Below are positions 17,677 to 25,795 of a stretch of 64,000 bases of DNA, piece after piece. The stretch comes from VAZQ01 sp963771845 (GTDB taxonomy: Bacteria; Pseudomonadota; Alphaproteobacteria; Rhizobiales; Xanthobacteraceae): contig CAVYVC010000037.1 in the NCBI GenBank assembly GCA_963771845.1, positions 1 to 64,000 of the forward strand. Reading direction: 5' to 3'. Below the pieces are notes generated by a model. The model saw only the letters and a program-made list of their open reading frames with translations. It ran no database searches and was not told where the DNA came from. A program made the position numbers and the translations under genes. Numbering within the stretch: the first letter of the stretch is position 1; each line of letters begins with the position of its first letter.

Positions 17677-18574
17677 AGGTCCTGTGTTCAGTTGAGCAGA
17701 ATGATAGCGGAAGCCAAGTGGATCCCGGCGAGAAAATTTCTCGCTAGTTTGTCGTAGCGTGTCGCGATAGCGCGAAAGTGCTTGAGTTTGTTGAAAAAGC
17801 GCTCGACGAGATTACGCTCGCAATACAGGGCAAAATCGCAGGGTAATGGCGTGGTGCGGCGGGGGTGGGAAGGAATCACCGGGGTGATTTGCCGCTCGGT
17901 AAGGGTATTGATGAAGGCGTCTGCGTCGTATGCCTTGTCGGCAATGACCGCCCCTGGATCAACATGCTCGAGCAATGGCTCGCCGCCGGTGAGATCGTGG
18001 TCTTGTCCTGGCGTGAGAATGAACTCGACGGGATTGCCGAGAGCATCGACGAGTGCGTGAATTTTCGTGCTCAGCCCGCCGCGGGATCGACCGATCGCTT
18101 GCGCGCCGTTTTTTTTCTTGCGCCAGCACTATGCTGGTGAGCGCGCACAATAGTGGTATCGATCATCATGTACTCGTTGTCGTGATCACTCGCCAATTCC
18201 TTGAAAATACGTTCAAAAACACTGCCCTTGGCCCATCGGCTGAAGCGCTGATAGACGATCTTCCAATCACCGAAGCGCTCGGGGAGATCACGCCAGGGAA
18301 TGCCCGCTCGAAATCGGTACAGCACGGCTTCGACAAACAAGCGATTATCGGCCGCGGTGCCGCCGACATGGCCTTCGCGCCCGGGCAGAAAGTCCTTGAT
18401 CCGCTCCCACTGGTCGTCACGTAATGCATAGCGTCGCATCGGTCAGCCCTCCTCAAGGCTGACCGCCCACGAGTCACACAATCGCTGATTTGGGAATCCC
18501 AAATGTTACGGTGTTCTGCGTTTGATTCTGATCCGTTCCCGCGCAACGCGCGGGTAACTGAAGACAGGACCTAG
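17675..18574 (-). mobile_element. Insertion sequence, IS5 family (IS427-like group)
   Basis: The ends are 19-bp inverted repeats with one mismatch, CTAGGTCCTGTGTTCAGTT at 17675 and the complement of CTAGGTCCTGTCTTCAGTT ending at 18574. CTAG at both ends fits the YTAR/CTAG target duplication of this group, so the element proper is about 17679-18570. It holds a two-frame transposase. It separates two genes that would otherwise be adjacent. Confidence 0.9.
17688..18439 (-). CDS. IS5-family (IS427 group) transposase, two frames joined by frameshifting
   Basis: The first frame starts at 18439 (MRRYALRDDQWERIKDFLPG) and ends ARKKTARKRSVDPAAG at 18071. The second continues as RSRGGLSTKIHALVDALGNP and PVEFILTPGQDHDL through HVDPGAVIADKAYDADAF to RFFNKLKHFRAIATRYDKLA at 17688. 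The frames meet at a run of eight A bases on the coding strand (18109-18116), the usual slippage site in this group, so the fused product of about 250 residues is expected by programmed frameshifting. The DDE residues lie in MMIDTTIVRAHQ, VIADKAYDAD and NLVERFFNKLK. Not a damaged gene. Confidence 0.9.
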
Positions 18575-18589
18575 AACGGAGATCCGCAA

Positions 18590-19447
18590 ATGATCGACCT
18601 GCAGGGAGTCTGCTACGTGCGGCTCGGCACCCGGGATATCGAAGGCGCGAGGCGTTTCGCCACGGACGTGCTCGGTCTCGAAATCAGCGAAGTCCGCAAA
18701 GACGCCGTCTATTTCAGATCCGACCAGCGCGAGCACACGCTGTGCTACGTCGACGGCGACCCGCATGAGCAGGCGGTCGGCTTCGAGGTTGGCACGCATG
18801 CGGCATTGTCGGCCGCTGCAACCGAGCTGGAGCGGCTCGGACACGCGGTTCATGCCGGCACGCCGGCCGAGGCGGACGGGCGCAAGGTACGCGCGTTCAT
18901 CGCGTTCAACGACCCAACCGGCAATCGCATCGAGTTGGTGTGGCGGCCCGCCCACGGCGGCGTGCGCTATCATGGCACGCGCGACGCCGGCATCACTGGC
19001 TTCAGCCACGTCGGCCTGTGCACCACGGACGCAGCGCGCGATGAGGCATTCTGGACGCAGGTCTGCAATGCGCGCGTGAGCGACCGCGTCGGAGACGCGC
19101 CCCTGTTGCGGATCAACGAAGTGCATCACACGATTGCAATGTTTCCGACCGATCACGGCGGCATCCAGCACATCAACCACCAGGTCGAGAGCGCCGACGA
19201 CGTGATGCGTTCGTTGCGGTTCCTGAAAGAGCGACAGATCAGAATCGTGTTTGGGCCCGGACGGCATCCCTCTTCGTCGGCCAAATTCCTCTATTTCGAG
19301 GGCCCCGACGGCATGGTGTTCGAATATTCCTCTGGCGTCAAAATGATCGCCGACGAACTGCTCTACCGCGAGCGGCAGCTCACCTTCGATCCGGCCGGCT
19401 TTTGTGAATGGGGAGCAAAGCCCGACATTCCCGAGTTCCGCAGCTGA
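18590..19447 (+). CDS. Extradiol dioxygenase of the VOC superfamily (active-site triad intact)
   Basis: A 285-residue two-domain protein of the 2,3-dihydroxybiphenyl dioxygenase type, which opens catechol-like rings next to the hydroxyls using Fe(II). The metal residues expected for this fold are present: His140 in GFSHVGLCTTD, His197 in HINHQVES and Glu245 in MVFEYSSG. The N-terminal domain (residues 1-120) has the paired VOC repeats. The start is ATG 18590 after CGGAGAT. Its paralogue at 16719 lies upstream across an IS and has lost the triad. The actual substrate is unknown; there are no adjacent genes for the following steps. Confidence 0.88.
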   Translation: MIDLQGVCYVRLGTRDIEGARRFATDVLGLEISEVRKDAVYFRSDQREHTLCYVDGDPHEQAVGFEVGTHAALSAAATELERLGHAVHAGTPAEADGRKVRAFIAFNDPTGNRIELVWRPAHGGVRYHGTRDAGITGFSHVGLCTTDAARDEAFWTQVCNARVSDRVGDAPLLRINEVHHTIAMFPTDHGGIQHINHQVESADDVMRSLRFLKERQIRIVFGPGRHPSSSAKFLYFEGPDGMVFEYSSGVKMIADELLYRERQLTFDPAGFCEWGAKPDIPEFRS

Positions 19448-19533
19448 GCGGGAAGCAAACACGACGGTCATGACGCGTCCGGATCGTGATGAATGATAGG
19501 GGTCGGAAAGGGCTGACGCCCTCCCCGCCCTCC

Positions 19534-19566
19534 GAACCGCACGGGCGGTTTTCCCGCATACGGCTC
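19534..19566 (-). ncRNA. Group II intron domain V
   Basis: The minus strand gives GAGCCGTATGCGGGAAAACC followed by GCCCGTGCGGTTC, a 33-base hairpin with the GAAA-type tetraloop region and terminal GAGCC/GGTTC pairing typical of domain V, the catalytic core. The bulge and AGC-like triad region are in the expected places. Domain VI follows towards 19496. Confidence 0.85.
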
Positions 19567-19585
19567 TCCAGTCGGTAGTTGTTCC

Positions 19586-20920
19586 TCATCGGGAGTGTCT
19601 CGCTGTCTGCCAGGCCGTGTGAAGAGCGAGCAACCCAGCTTCCGCGAAGAAGGCGTTGGGCCAGCGTTGATGATCCGCTGCGGTCAGTCCCATGCCGGGG
19701 CGCCGGAGCGTCTGCTTGCGCAGGAGCGCGCGCAACCGCCGCCGGATGAACTGATCGAGAGGGCGGAAGGTGTAAGGGTGCGCATGCTTGAAGTAGGCGA
19801 ACCAGCCGCGCAGCAACCGGTTGAGATCAACGACGATGACCGCGAGCGCCTGCCCGCGTGTTCGTCGTGTCTTCGCCCGGATGCTGTCCTTGAACCGGTC
19901 CAAACTCTTCTTGCGAACAAGGCGCCGTCCAGCTTCGAACCGATAGCCGAGGAACTCGAACCCTTCCCCGGTCTGCCGGCAGTCGCCGACATGCGTCTTG
20001 TTGGGATGCAGACGCAGGCCGTTCTCAACCACCCAGGCACGAATCTCGGCCAGAGCGGCATCGGCCTCTTCGCGGCTCCTACAGAGCACCACGAAGTCGT
20101 CTGCGTAGCGCACCATGCGATAGCCGCGGGCTGCCATCAGTTCATCCAGCGGGTGCAGGTAGATGTTCGCCAGCAGCGGGCTGATCACTGCTCCTTGCGG
20201 AGTGCCCGCCGTCGGTGTCCATCGCTGCAAATCGCGCATGATGTCCTGTGTAAGCCAACTGCGCAGCAGCGCGAGGATACGCCCATCACTCACTCGCTCC
20301 TCAACTCGCTGCATCAGTCGATCATGCGGAATCGTGTCGAAATAGCTTTCGAAGTCTGCGTCAACCACAAACGCGTGGCCGTCCGCAATCAGCTGGGCTA
20401 CTTCGCGCAACGCATCCCGGCAGCCGCGTCCCGGCCGAAAGCCGTAGCTCGTCGGTCGGAACATCGCTTCGAAGATCGGTTCGAGTGCGAACTTCACCGC
20501 CGTCTGGACGATGCGGTCCTTGACCGTGGGAATTCCCAACGGTCGCGTCCGACCATCGCCCTTCGGGATCTCGACCCGCCTGATCGGTTGCGGCCGGTAA
20601 CTCCCGTTCCGCAGTGCCGTCGAAAGCTCGGTCAGATACAGCTCCGCACGCGCTTCAAACCGCTTGATGCTTTGACCATCCACGCCCGCCGCACCTTTAT
20701 TGGCCAAGACTCTCTCCCAGGCCGCATCCAGCGTGTCGGGCGCAAACACCTTGTCCATCAAACTGTACCAACGACCTCCTTTGACGCCGTTCACCAGCGC
20801 CGACACCATGCGCTCGGTCCAGACCGTATCTTCCACCCACGACCAGTCGCGGGCTTCTACACCTTGTGTAGCCCTCGCGGGCACTGCCGGTGCTGTCTGT
20901 GATCCGTTCCGGCCCATCAC
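19586..20920 (-). CDS. ltrA: Group II intron reverse transcriptase/maturase
   Basis: A 444-residue protein carrying the whole reverse transcriptase domain: KGAAGVDGQSIKRFE, RPQPIRRVEIPKGDGRTRPL, GIPTVKDRIVQTAVKFALEP, TSYGFRPGRGCRDAL, the catalytic RYADDFVVLCRS and GTPQGAVISPLLANIYLHPL. The C-terminal X/maturase domain includes FAYFKHAHPYTFRPLDQFIR. There is no HNH endonuclease, as expected for class C introns, which use a terminator-directed route. It helps the intron fold and splice and copies it into DNA. The frame is intact inside a complete intron, so it is likely active. Confidence 0.95.
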   Translation of the reverse strand: MMGRNGSQTAPAVPARATQGVEARDWSWVEDTVWTERMVSALVNGVKGGRWYSLMDKVFAPDTLDAAWERVLANKGAAGVDGQSIKRFEARAELYLTELSTALRNGSYRPQPIRRVEIPKGDGRTRPLGIPTVKDRIVQTAVKFALEPIFEAMFRPTSYGFRPGRGCRDALREVAQLIADGHAFVVDADFESYFDTIPHDRLMQRVEERVSDGRILALLRSWLTQDIMRDLQRWTPTAGTPQGAVISPLLANIYLHPLDELMAARGYRMVRYADDFVVLCRSREEADAALAEIRAWVVENGLRLHPNKTHVGDCRQTGEGFEFLGYRFEAGRRLVRKKSLDRFKDSIRAKTRRTRGQALAVIVVDLNRLLRGWFAYFKHAHPYTFRPLDQFIRRRLRALLRKQTLRRPGMGLTAADHQRWPNAFFAEAGLLALHTAWQTARHSR

Positions 20921-21376
20921 GCATCTACCTTCCTACCCTGCCTTCCCTCGGTGCGGCTTTGCTTTCCGCACTTTCCGCGGCTCTTCGCCGCTGCGGTACT
21001 ATGCGGGCTCTGACTCCTGCCGCGCCTCGCACACAGCACGACAGGCCTCTCCGTTCCATCCGCTGGCCTTCTGGACATCCAATCCCCAACCACGTCGTGC
21101 GCCCGAACGTCACGTGCCTATCACCTCGTGCGCTCGGTCGGCTCCTTGCAGAGCCAGGCTTCGCCTATACCCCTAGGAAGCTCGCCACTACACGCCGCCG
21201 AATCGGGTTCGTGTTCCTACAGGCTATCCATTCGCCTCCAGCTGCTCCCCACCCCGCCTCGAAGCGACGCGAACAAGACCGCCCCTCGCACGACGCAGTT
21301 GCTTTCGGCTACATATGCGGTGACTTCACATGGTACGGACTCCCACCGTACTGACCAGACGGACTGACGGACGCAC

Positions 21377-21403
21377 TAGGGGCGGGTTTAAAACCCGCCC
21401 CTA
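21377..21403 (-). terminator. Perfect terminator-like hairpin after ybdD, intron target
   Basis: TAGGGGCGGGTTT (21377-21389) and AAACCCGCCCCTA (21391-21403) form 13-base arms around one base. It lies 13 bases after the ybdD stop and directly abuts the 5' end of the group II intron, so the original T run would now be on the far side of the intron. Confidence 0.8.
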
Positions 21404-21416
21404 CAAGTGCCTCCCC

Positions 21417-21695
21417 TCAACAACAACCGCGCAACCTGCCCTTGCTCACGGCATAGCGCGCCTGCTGGCGCTCGCGAAAGAATTCTGTGTAGCTCATGAT
21501 TGGCGCATCCGGATGGTTCGCCCGCATATGCGCCACGTACGTCTCGTAATCGGGCACGCCGATCATCAGACGTGCCGTTCGCGTGCCCCAATACATCGCA
21601 GCGCCCGCGGCTTTGGCGGAGCGATCGAACAGGTCTTCCTCTGTCGTCCGTCCTCTGCTGTTGGACGTGCGGTTCCGAGTCATGTAAAGACTCAT
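21417..21695 (-). CDS. ybdD: YbdD/YjiX family small protein
   Basis: The 92-residue protein ends with the family signature: TARLMIGVPDYETYVAHMRA, NHPDAPIMSYTEFFRERQQA and a C-terminal RLRGCC. Relatives are encoded just after the CstA/BtsT pyruvate-peptide transporters and are thought to assist them. No cstA gene is adjacent here, so it is an orphan. Two starts are possible, ATG 21695 or ATG 21683; both lie within an inverted repeat shared with the divergent TetR gene. The group II intron lies directly behind its terminator hairpin. Confidence 0.82.
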   Translation of the reverse strand: MSLYMTRNRTSNSRGRTTEEDLFDRSAKAAGAAMYWGTRTARLMIGVPDYETYVAHMRANHPDAPIMSYTEFFRERQQARYAVSKGRLRGCC

Positions 21696-21701
21696 TACAT
21701 G
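21681..21701 (+). promoter_or_regulatory. Likely TetR operator overlapping both start codons
   Basis: CATGTAA (21681-21687) and TTACATG (21695-21701) form a palindrome with 7-base arms and a 7-base centre. It covers the TetR start (ATG 21699) and both candidate ybdD starts (21683, 21695). Such symmetry is typical for TetR dimers, and the position predicts joint control of the two divergent genes. Confidence 0.55.
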
Positions 21702-22359
21702 AGCTGGAGCAAGCAGGGCGGGCCTTCCGGCCCCCGCGCCTATCACCATGGCAATCTCAAGGAAGCGTTGATCCGGGCGGCGCTGGCGCTCATTGCGCAG
21801 AAAGGAACAGCGGGCTTCACCTTTGCGGAAGCGGCGCGCTGGGCGGGAGTGAGTCCGGCTGCACCCTATCGGCATTTCAGCGACCGCGACGAGCTAGTGG
21901 CCGATGTGGCGCGGCGCGGCTTTGAGCAGTTTGAGTCCGCGCTAACGCGCGCGTGGGACAACGGCCGCCCGAGCGCTTTCGCCGCACTGGAACGGGTCGG
22001 AATGGCGTATCTCGAGTTCGCACGGAGCGAGCCGGCGTATTACTCCGCCATGTTCGAAGCCGGCATTGCGATCGAACTCTCGCCCGCAGCTGCGTGAAGC
22101 GGGCGAGCGTTGCTTCGATGTGCTGCGGCAAGCAACCGAGCAGGTCGTCGACACCATGACGGCACAGAAGCGGCCGCCGGTGCTGATGATGGCGCTGCAC
22201 ATTTGGTCCATGTCGCATGGCATCGCATCATTGTTCAGCCGCGGCGATGCAGCCAGCCGTGCGCTGCCCATGCCGGCGGCAGAACTACTCGAAGCGGCCA
22301 TGCTCATCTACCTGCGCGGTCTGGGGCTTCACGTCCCGCCCGAGGGGAAATCGAAATAG
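21699..22359 (+). pseudogene. TetR/AcrR family regulator with WHG-type C-terminus, one frameshift
   Basis: From ATG 21699 the protein starts MSWSKQGGPSGPRAYHHGNL and has the DNA-binding helix-turn-helix FTFAEAARWAGVSPAAPYRH followed by FSDRDELVADVARRGF. The ligand domain continues to EAGIAIE near 22076, then a one-base shift ends the frame at 22097. The other frame resumes as SRPQLREAGERCFDVLRQAT and runs through HIWSMSHGIASLFSRGDAAS to GKSK at 22359. Restored length is about 220 residues, normal for the family. Either a recent pseudogene or a sequencing error; the operator-like palindrome at its start suggests that it was functional very recently. Confidence 0.82.
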
Positions 22360-22368
22360 GAGCCGTCT

Positions 22369-22397
22369 TGACAAGCGGGGTCACCGCCTATACTAAT
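22369..22397 (+). promoter_or_regulatory. Predicted sigma70-type promoter for the DUF2852 gene
   Basis: A consensus -35 TTGACA (22369-22374) is followed by TATACT (22390-22395, 15-base spacer) and overlapping TACTAA (22392-22397, 17-base spacer). The downstream AATGT-aaatgtattta-ACATT is an imperfect palindrome and could be an operator. Gene start follows at 22432. Confidence 0.55.
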
Positions 22398-22431
22398 GTA
22401 AATGTATTTAACATTCACTAGCGAGGCTGCC

Positions 22432-22815
22432 ATGCCTTTGGTTGCAAAACTCGATGACTTGGGAAAACCAGCCTGGATCGCACTGACGATCCTCGGCTTC
22501 GTCTACTGGTGGCCGATAGGGCTTGCGGTTCTGGCCTTTTTGATCGGGAGTGGAAGGATGAACGCGTTGAAGGGTGGCTGTGTGGGCCGTTGGCACGGCG
22601 GCTTCGATGAAATGCGCAGTGCGGGGACTTGGTGGCGGCCCTCGCGTTCGGGTAACCAGGCGTTCGACGATTACCGGGCCGAAACTCTGCGCCGCCTCGA
22701 AGAGGAGCAACGCGAGTTTCAGGATTTTCTGCGCCGTCTGCGGATGGCGAAGGACAAGCAGGAGTTCGATCAATTCATGGAAGAGCGCCGCGGCCGTTCG
22801 TCGGCGCAAGTGTAA
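22432..22815 (+). CDS. DUF2852 membrane protein
   Basis: A 127-residue protein from ATG 22432 (a start at 22402 would lie in the operator-like palindrome). The N-terminus MPLVAKLDDLGKPAWIALTI leads into one membrane helix, LGFVYWWPIGLAVLAFLIGS. The C-terminal half is an amphipathic charged helix, RRLEEEQREFQDFLRRLRMA, likely coiled coil. This pattern is that of PF11014, widespread in Rhizobiales, role unknown. The protein is intact and has its own promoter, so it is expressed independently of the broken regulator before it. Confidence 0.85.
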   Translation: MPLVAKLDDLGKPAWIALTILGFVYWWPIGLAVLAFLIGSGRMNALKGGCVGRWHGGFDEMRSAGTWWRPSRSGNQAFDDYRAETLRRLEEEQREFQDFLRRLRMAKDKQEFDQFMEERRGRSSAQV

Positions 22816-22986
22816 TCGGCATCCCTCGGCAAAGGTTTTGGGCCGGCGCCCCGCGATCGCCGGCCCTCCTTCATTTTTGCGATCGCGTGCCTATTGTAGG
22901 GCGGGCCAACCAGGGCAAGATCGGCTCAGCAGGCGCAAGCCCAAATGGTCAGACGGGTACGTCGCCGGCAAGCCGGACTAGGCAGA

Positions 22987-23502
22987 GTGGCGCAGCCCGA
23001 TGCAGAGCTGCTCATCGGCCTCATTCTTATCGCCGGCGGGCTCGGGTACTATGCCTACAAGCACTGGAACGCATCGCCCCCGCCGGCAATCGTCGGCATA
23101 GCGTGGGTGATCGACGGCGACACCATCAACATAGCCGGCACCCACATTCGGCTTGAAGGAATAGACGCGCCAGAGCTCGATCAACCGTGCTCCGATGGCA
23201 GAGGAAAGACATGGTCCTGCGGGAAAGCCGCGGCGGGCGAGCTCAAGGCGCGCATCGCTGCGCAGGAGCTGACCTGCGCCAGCAAAGCTTTCGACAAATA
23301 CAAGCGAGTGGTCGCAGTATGCACCCTGTCCGATGGCTCCGACGTCAACGCCTGGATGGTGCAGCAAGGTTGGGCGGTGGCTTATGGCTATGCGAACATC
23401 TACGAATTTGAGGAAGCGGAAGCGAGAGCTGCCAAGCGTGGGATCTGGGCGGGAAGTTTTGTGATGCCGTCGCAATGGCGGCAAAGCCAAAAGATTGACT
23501 GA
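22987..23502 (+). CDS. Membrane-anchored thermonuclease-family protein
   Basis: A staphylococcal-nuclease-like protein of about 171 residues from GTG 22987; ATG 22945 would add 14 basic residues. One N-terminal membrane helix (LLIGLILIAGGLGYYAYKHW) anchors a periplasmic SNase domain. The core motif is VIDGDTINIAGTHIRLEGID followed by APELDQPC, containing the Ca-binding aspartates and the catalytic Arg and Glu. A later arginine sits in FDKYKRVVAVC, and VNAWMVQQGWAVAYGYANIY is the usual family tail. Four cysteines could form disulfides. Likely degrades extracytoplasmic DNA or RNA. Confidence 0.85.
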   Translation: MAQPDAELLIGLILIAGGLGYYAYKHWNASPPPAIVGIAWVIDGDTINIAGTHIRLEGIDAPELDQPCSDGRGKTWSCGKAAAGELKARIAAQELTCASKAFDKYKRVVAVCTLSDGSDVNAWMVQQGWAVAYGYANIYEFEEAEARAAKRGIWAGSFVMPSQWRQSQKID

Positions 23503-25056
23503 CTACTTGCACACCGCCTTGCGATAGAGCTCCTCTGCCACGCCCTCGCCTAGCGGCACCATGGCCGCGATGTGATCGTCGGGGCGCACCAGCACGATGG
23601 TATCAGTCGCGACGCCTACCCGCTGGCGGAAACGGTCGCCCACATCGAACAGTGACCGATCACGCAGGCCAGAGTCGAGTGGCGAATCCCGCCGCGAGAC
23701 GACCCGGTGCTTGAGGCCTTTCCCGTCCGCTGGCAGCGCGGGCCGGCGCCGGACGTCGGTGAAATAGAGCGCGACAAAACTATCGTCGGTAAGCTCGTGC
23801 ACGCGGGTCGGACGGCCGTCGCCGCCATGGAGCTGCGCGTCGGGAATGCGGTCGCCGACGCGCAACGGCGCGCGCTCGGTTTTCACCATGGACCAGTCGC
23901 TTGCATCGTCGACGCCGAGCCGCACGCCCAGCATGGTGCGGGTCAGCGCATTGGCCCAGGCGCTGCCCGACATCGCTTTGAGCTCGTCGTTGCGGCCGGC
24001 CATGTATTTGAGCGCCGCTTCCGCCATCTCGCCGGATCCCTGAGCGGCAACCGGATGCTGCTCGAGCGCGTAACCGTCGAGCAGAACGTCGCTTGCCCAG
24101 CCGCGCGTCACCCAGGCAAGCCGCCACGGCAGATTGATCGCGTCGAGAATGCCGGTGTTGAGACCGAGCGCCCACATCGGGGTAATGAGATGCGCCGCGT
24201 CACCCATGAGAAAGACGCGGCCGCGGCGCCACTCGGCCGCGATACGGTGGTGGACGCGATAGACGATGGTCTGGAGAATCTCCAAATCCGTCACCTCGCC
24301 GATGAAGCGCAACACCTTGGCGCGAAATTCTGCGTGCGTGGGCTCCATCGCATCGGGCGCAAGCGGATAGAGAAAGCGCCAGCAATGAGGATGGCGCACC
24401 AGGATCATCCATTCCTGCGGGTCGGCGAAATAAGCAAGGTACGGATAATCACGCGGATTGGCGACATCGAGATCGACCTTGACGTCGACGAGAAGCACAC
24501 GGTCTTCGAGCGATTCTCCCTCGACAGGAATGCCGAGCTGCCCTCGCACGGTGCTCCGCCCGCCGTCGCAAGCAAGCAGATAGGCGCCTTCGATCTCGCG
24601 CGGACCACCAGGCGTGTCGAACGTGGCGGCCACGCCGTCGGCAAGATTGTGGAAGGAGATGAGCCGATGCTGAAGATGCAGTGCGCCAGGCCGCCGCTCC
24701 TCGAGCGCCCGCATGAGGATGGGCTCCAGGTGATGTTGCGGCATGTTGATAACGAAGGGATAACGCGTGTCCTCGATGAGCAGGTCCGTCTGCACCGATG
24801 GCCGCGCCCGGTTGGTTGCGCGTTCCACGTCGCCGATCTCGTCGACTCTGAGCCCTTTGGCCAGCACCTGGTCGGCAACGCCATAGCGCCGGAATGCTTC
24901 GAGCGTGCGCGTAAGGATGGTGCCGGCCTTGGTATCGCGCGAGAGGTCGGCGTCCTCTTCGAACAGTTCAAAGGGCAGGCCGTAGAAATGCAGCCCGAGC
25001 GCGGTGGTCAATCCGACCGGCCCGGCGCCGACCACGAGGATCGGTTTGTCTGTCAT
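23503..25056 (-). CDS. FAD-dependent aromatic monooxygenase (PheA/TfdB/MhpA family)
   Basis: A 517-residue class A flavoprotein hydroxylase starting MTDKPILVVGAGPVGL at 25056, four bases after the SDR stop. It has the dinucleotide-binding GAGPVGLTTALGLHFYG, the second FAD site GRVFLMGDAAHLITPMWALG, and the LACDGGRSTVRGQLGI motif. A thioredoxin-like C-terminal region (VHELTDDSFVALYFTD) is typical of the phenol hydroxylase-like branch. It adds an oxygen to an aromatic or related ring using NAD(P)H and O2. It closes a six-gene operon that brings in and oxidises an organic acid. Confidence 0.9.
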   Translation of the reverse strand: MTDKPILVVGAGPVGLTTALGLHFYGLPFELFEEDADLSRDTKAGTILTRTLEAFRRYGVADQVLAKGLRVDEIGDVERATNRARPSVQTDLLIEDTRYPFVINMPQHHLEPILMRALEERRPGALHLQHRLISFHNLADGVAATFDTPGGPREIEGAYLLACDGGRSTVRGQLGIPVEGESLEDRVLLVDVKVDLDVANPRDYPYLAYFADPQEWMILVRHPHCWRFLYPLAPDAMEPTHAEFRAKVLRFIGEVTDLEILQTIVYRVHHRIAAEWRRGRVFLMGDAAHLITPMWALGLNTGILDAINLPWRLAWVTRGWASDVLLDGYALEQHPVAAQGSGEMAEAALKYMAGRNDELKAMSGSAWANALTRTMLGVRLGVDDASDWSMVKTERAPLRVGDRIPDAQLHGGDGRPTRVHELTDDSFVALYFTDVRRRPALPADGKGLKHRVVSRRDSPLDSGLRDRSLFDVGDRFRQRVGVATDTIVLVRPDDHIAAMVPLGEGVAEELYRKAVCK

Positions 25057-25060
25057 CGCG

Positions 25061-25795
25061 TCAACCGCCCCGCGCCGGAAAGGCAAAGTCGCGGCTGATG
25101 ATCGAGGCGGTCATGGTTGCAGCATCCGAGAGCAGAAAAAGGAGGGGACTGACGGTATCCTCCGGCTTTCCCACTCCGACCGAGGCGCGCCAGCGCGCAT
25201 CGTCAGCGCCGGCATTCGCCGCGCGGTATTGGGGCGTATCGATGACCCCGGGCGCAATCAGATTGAATCGGACCCGATGCTGCGCCACCTCCTTCGCCGC
25301 GCTTTTTACGAAGGCGATCAGCGCCGCCTTGCTGGCGGCATAGGCCGATGCCTCGGGCCAGCCTTGCTGCGCCAGACCCGACGTGAATGCGATAATGCTG
25401 CCGCGCCGGCGCGCAATCATGCCGGCAATCGCCGCCTGGTAGCACCATACAACGCCGTCGAGATTGGTGCTCAACACGCGCGTCCATTGCGCGGGATCCA
25501 TGTCATGCACCGGCTTGCGCGGCTGGATCGCCGCGCCACAGACGAGTCCATCGATCCGGCCGGCTTCCCGCTCGATTTTCGCAAATGCGTCAAGAACGGC
25601 GGCACGGTCGGCCACATCAAGCCGCTCAGTCCTGATTGATCTTCCGGCGAGCGTCGCCATCGCTTCCTCATCGATGTCACAGACGAAGACACGGGCGCCA
25701 ACGTCCGCAGCGGCGAGCGCAAGCGCGCGGCCGATGCCATTCGCGCCGCCGGTGATCACGACTACGTCCCCCTCTGCTTCAAACCGCACTTTCAT
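25061..25795 (-). CDS. Short-chain dehydrogenase/reductase
   Basis: A 244-residue SDR from ATG 25795, which shares ATGA with the stop of the preceding gene. It has VVVITGGANGIGRALALAAA (TGxxxGxG), the cofactor Asp in VFVCDIDEEAM, and Tyr-x-x-x-Lys in EASAYAASKAALIAF with the catalytic Ser in IAFTSGLAQQG. The substrate motif NLIAPGVIDTPQYR is standard. It probably oxidises a secondary alcohol for the pathway encoded by the operon. Full length and intact. Confidence 0.9.
   Translation of the reverse strand: MKVRFEAEGDVVVITGGANGIGRALALAAADVGARVFVCDIDEEAMATLAGRSIRTERLDVADRAAVLDAFAKIEREAGRIDGLVCGAAIQPRKPVHDMDPAQWTRVLSTNLDGVVWCYQAAIAGMIARRRGSIIAFTSGLAQQGWPEASAYAASKAALIAFVKSAAKEVAQHRVRFNLIAPGVIDTPQYRAANAGADDARWRASVGVGKPEDTVSPLLFLLSDAATMTASIISRDFAFPARGG

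Larger units (their letters stand above)
19496..21376 (-). mobile_element. Group II intron with its reverse transcriptase, probably class C
   Basis: On the minus strand the intron begins GTGCGTCCGTC at 21376, matching the GUGYG consensus. It ends near 19496 with ...CCGACCCCTAT, downstream of domain V (19534-19566) and a domain VI stem. About 450 bases of structured RNA precede the reverse transcriptase gene. Immediately upstream of the 5' end lies a perfect hairpin (21377-21403), the terminator of ybdD; insertion just behind terminators is the hallmark of class C introns. Total length is about 1.88 kb and it looks complete. Confidence 0.88.

Noticed and set aside
18109..18116. Reading the IS5-family transposase as a pseudogene
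   Set aside because: The frame change lies at a run of eight A bases, the standard programmed slippage site for this group, and both halves are intact.
17959..18150. Extra small frame between the two IS5-family transposase frames
   Set aside because: It is the third frame across the A8 slippage site; the known IS427 arrangement uses the other two frames.
18506..19471. Long open frame of 321 codons on the minus strand opposite the extradiol dioxygenase gene
   Set aside because: It is antisense to a clear VOC-family gene with all active-site residues; high GC keeps the opposite frame open. No family resemblance.
19595..20902. Plus-strand open frame of 435 codons across the intron
   Set aside because: The opposite strand encodes a full reverse transcriptase with the YADD motif inside a recognisable intron; the plus frame has no known domain.
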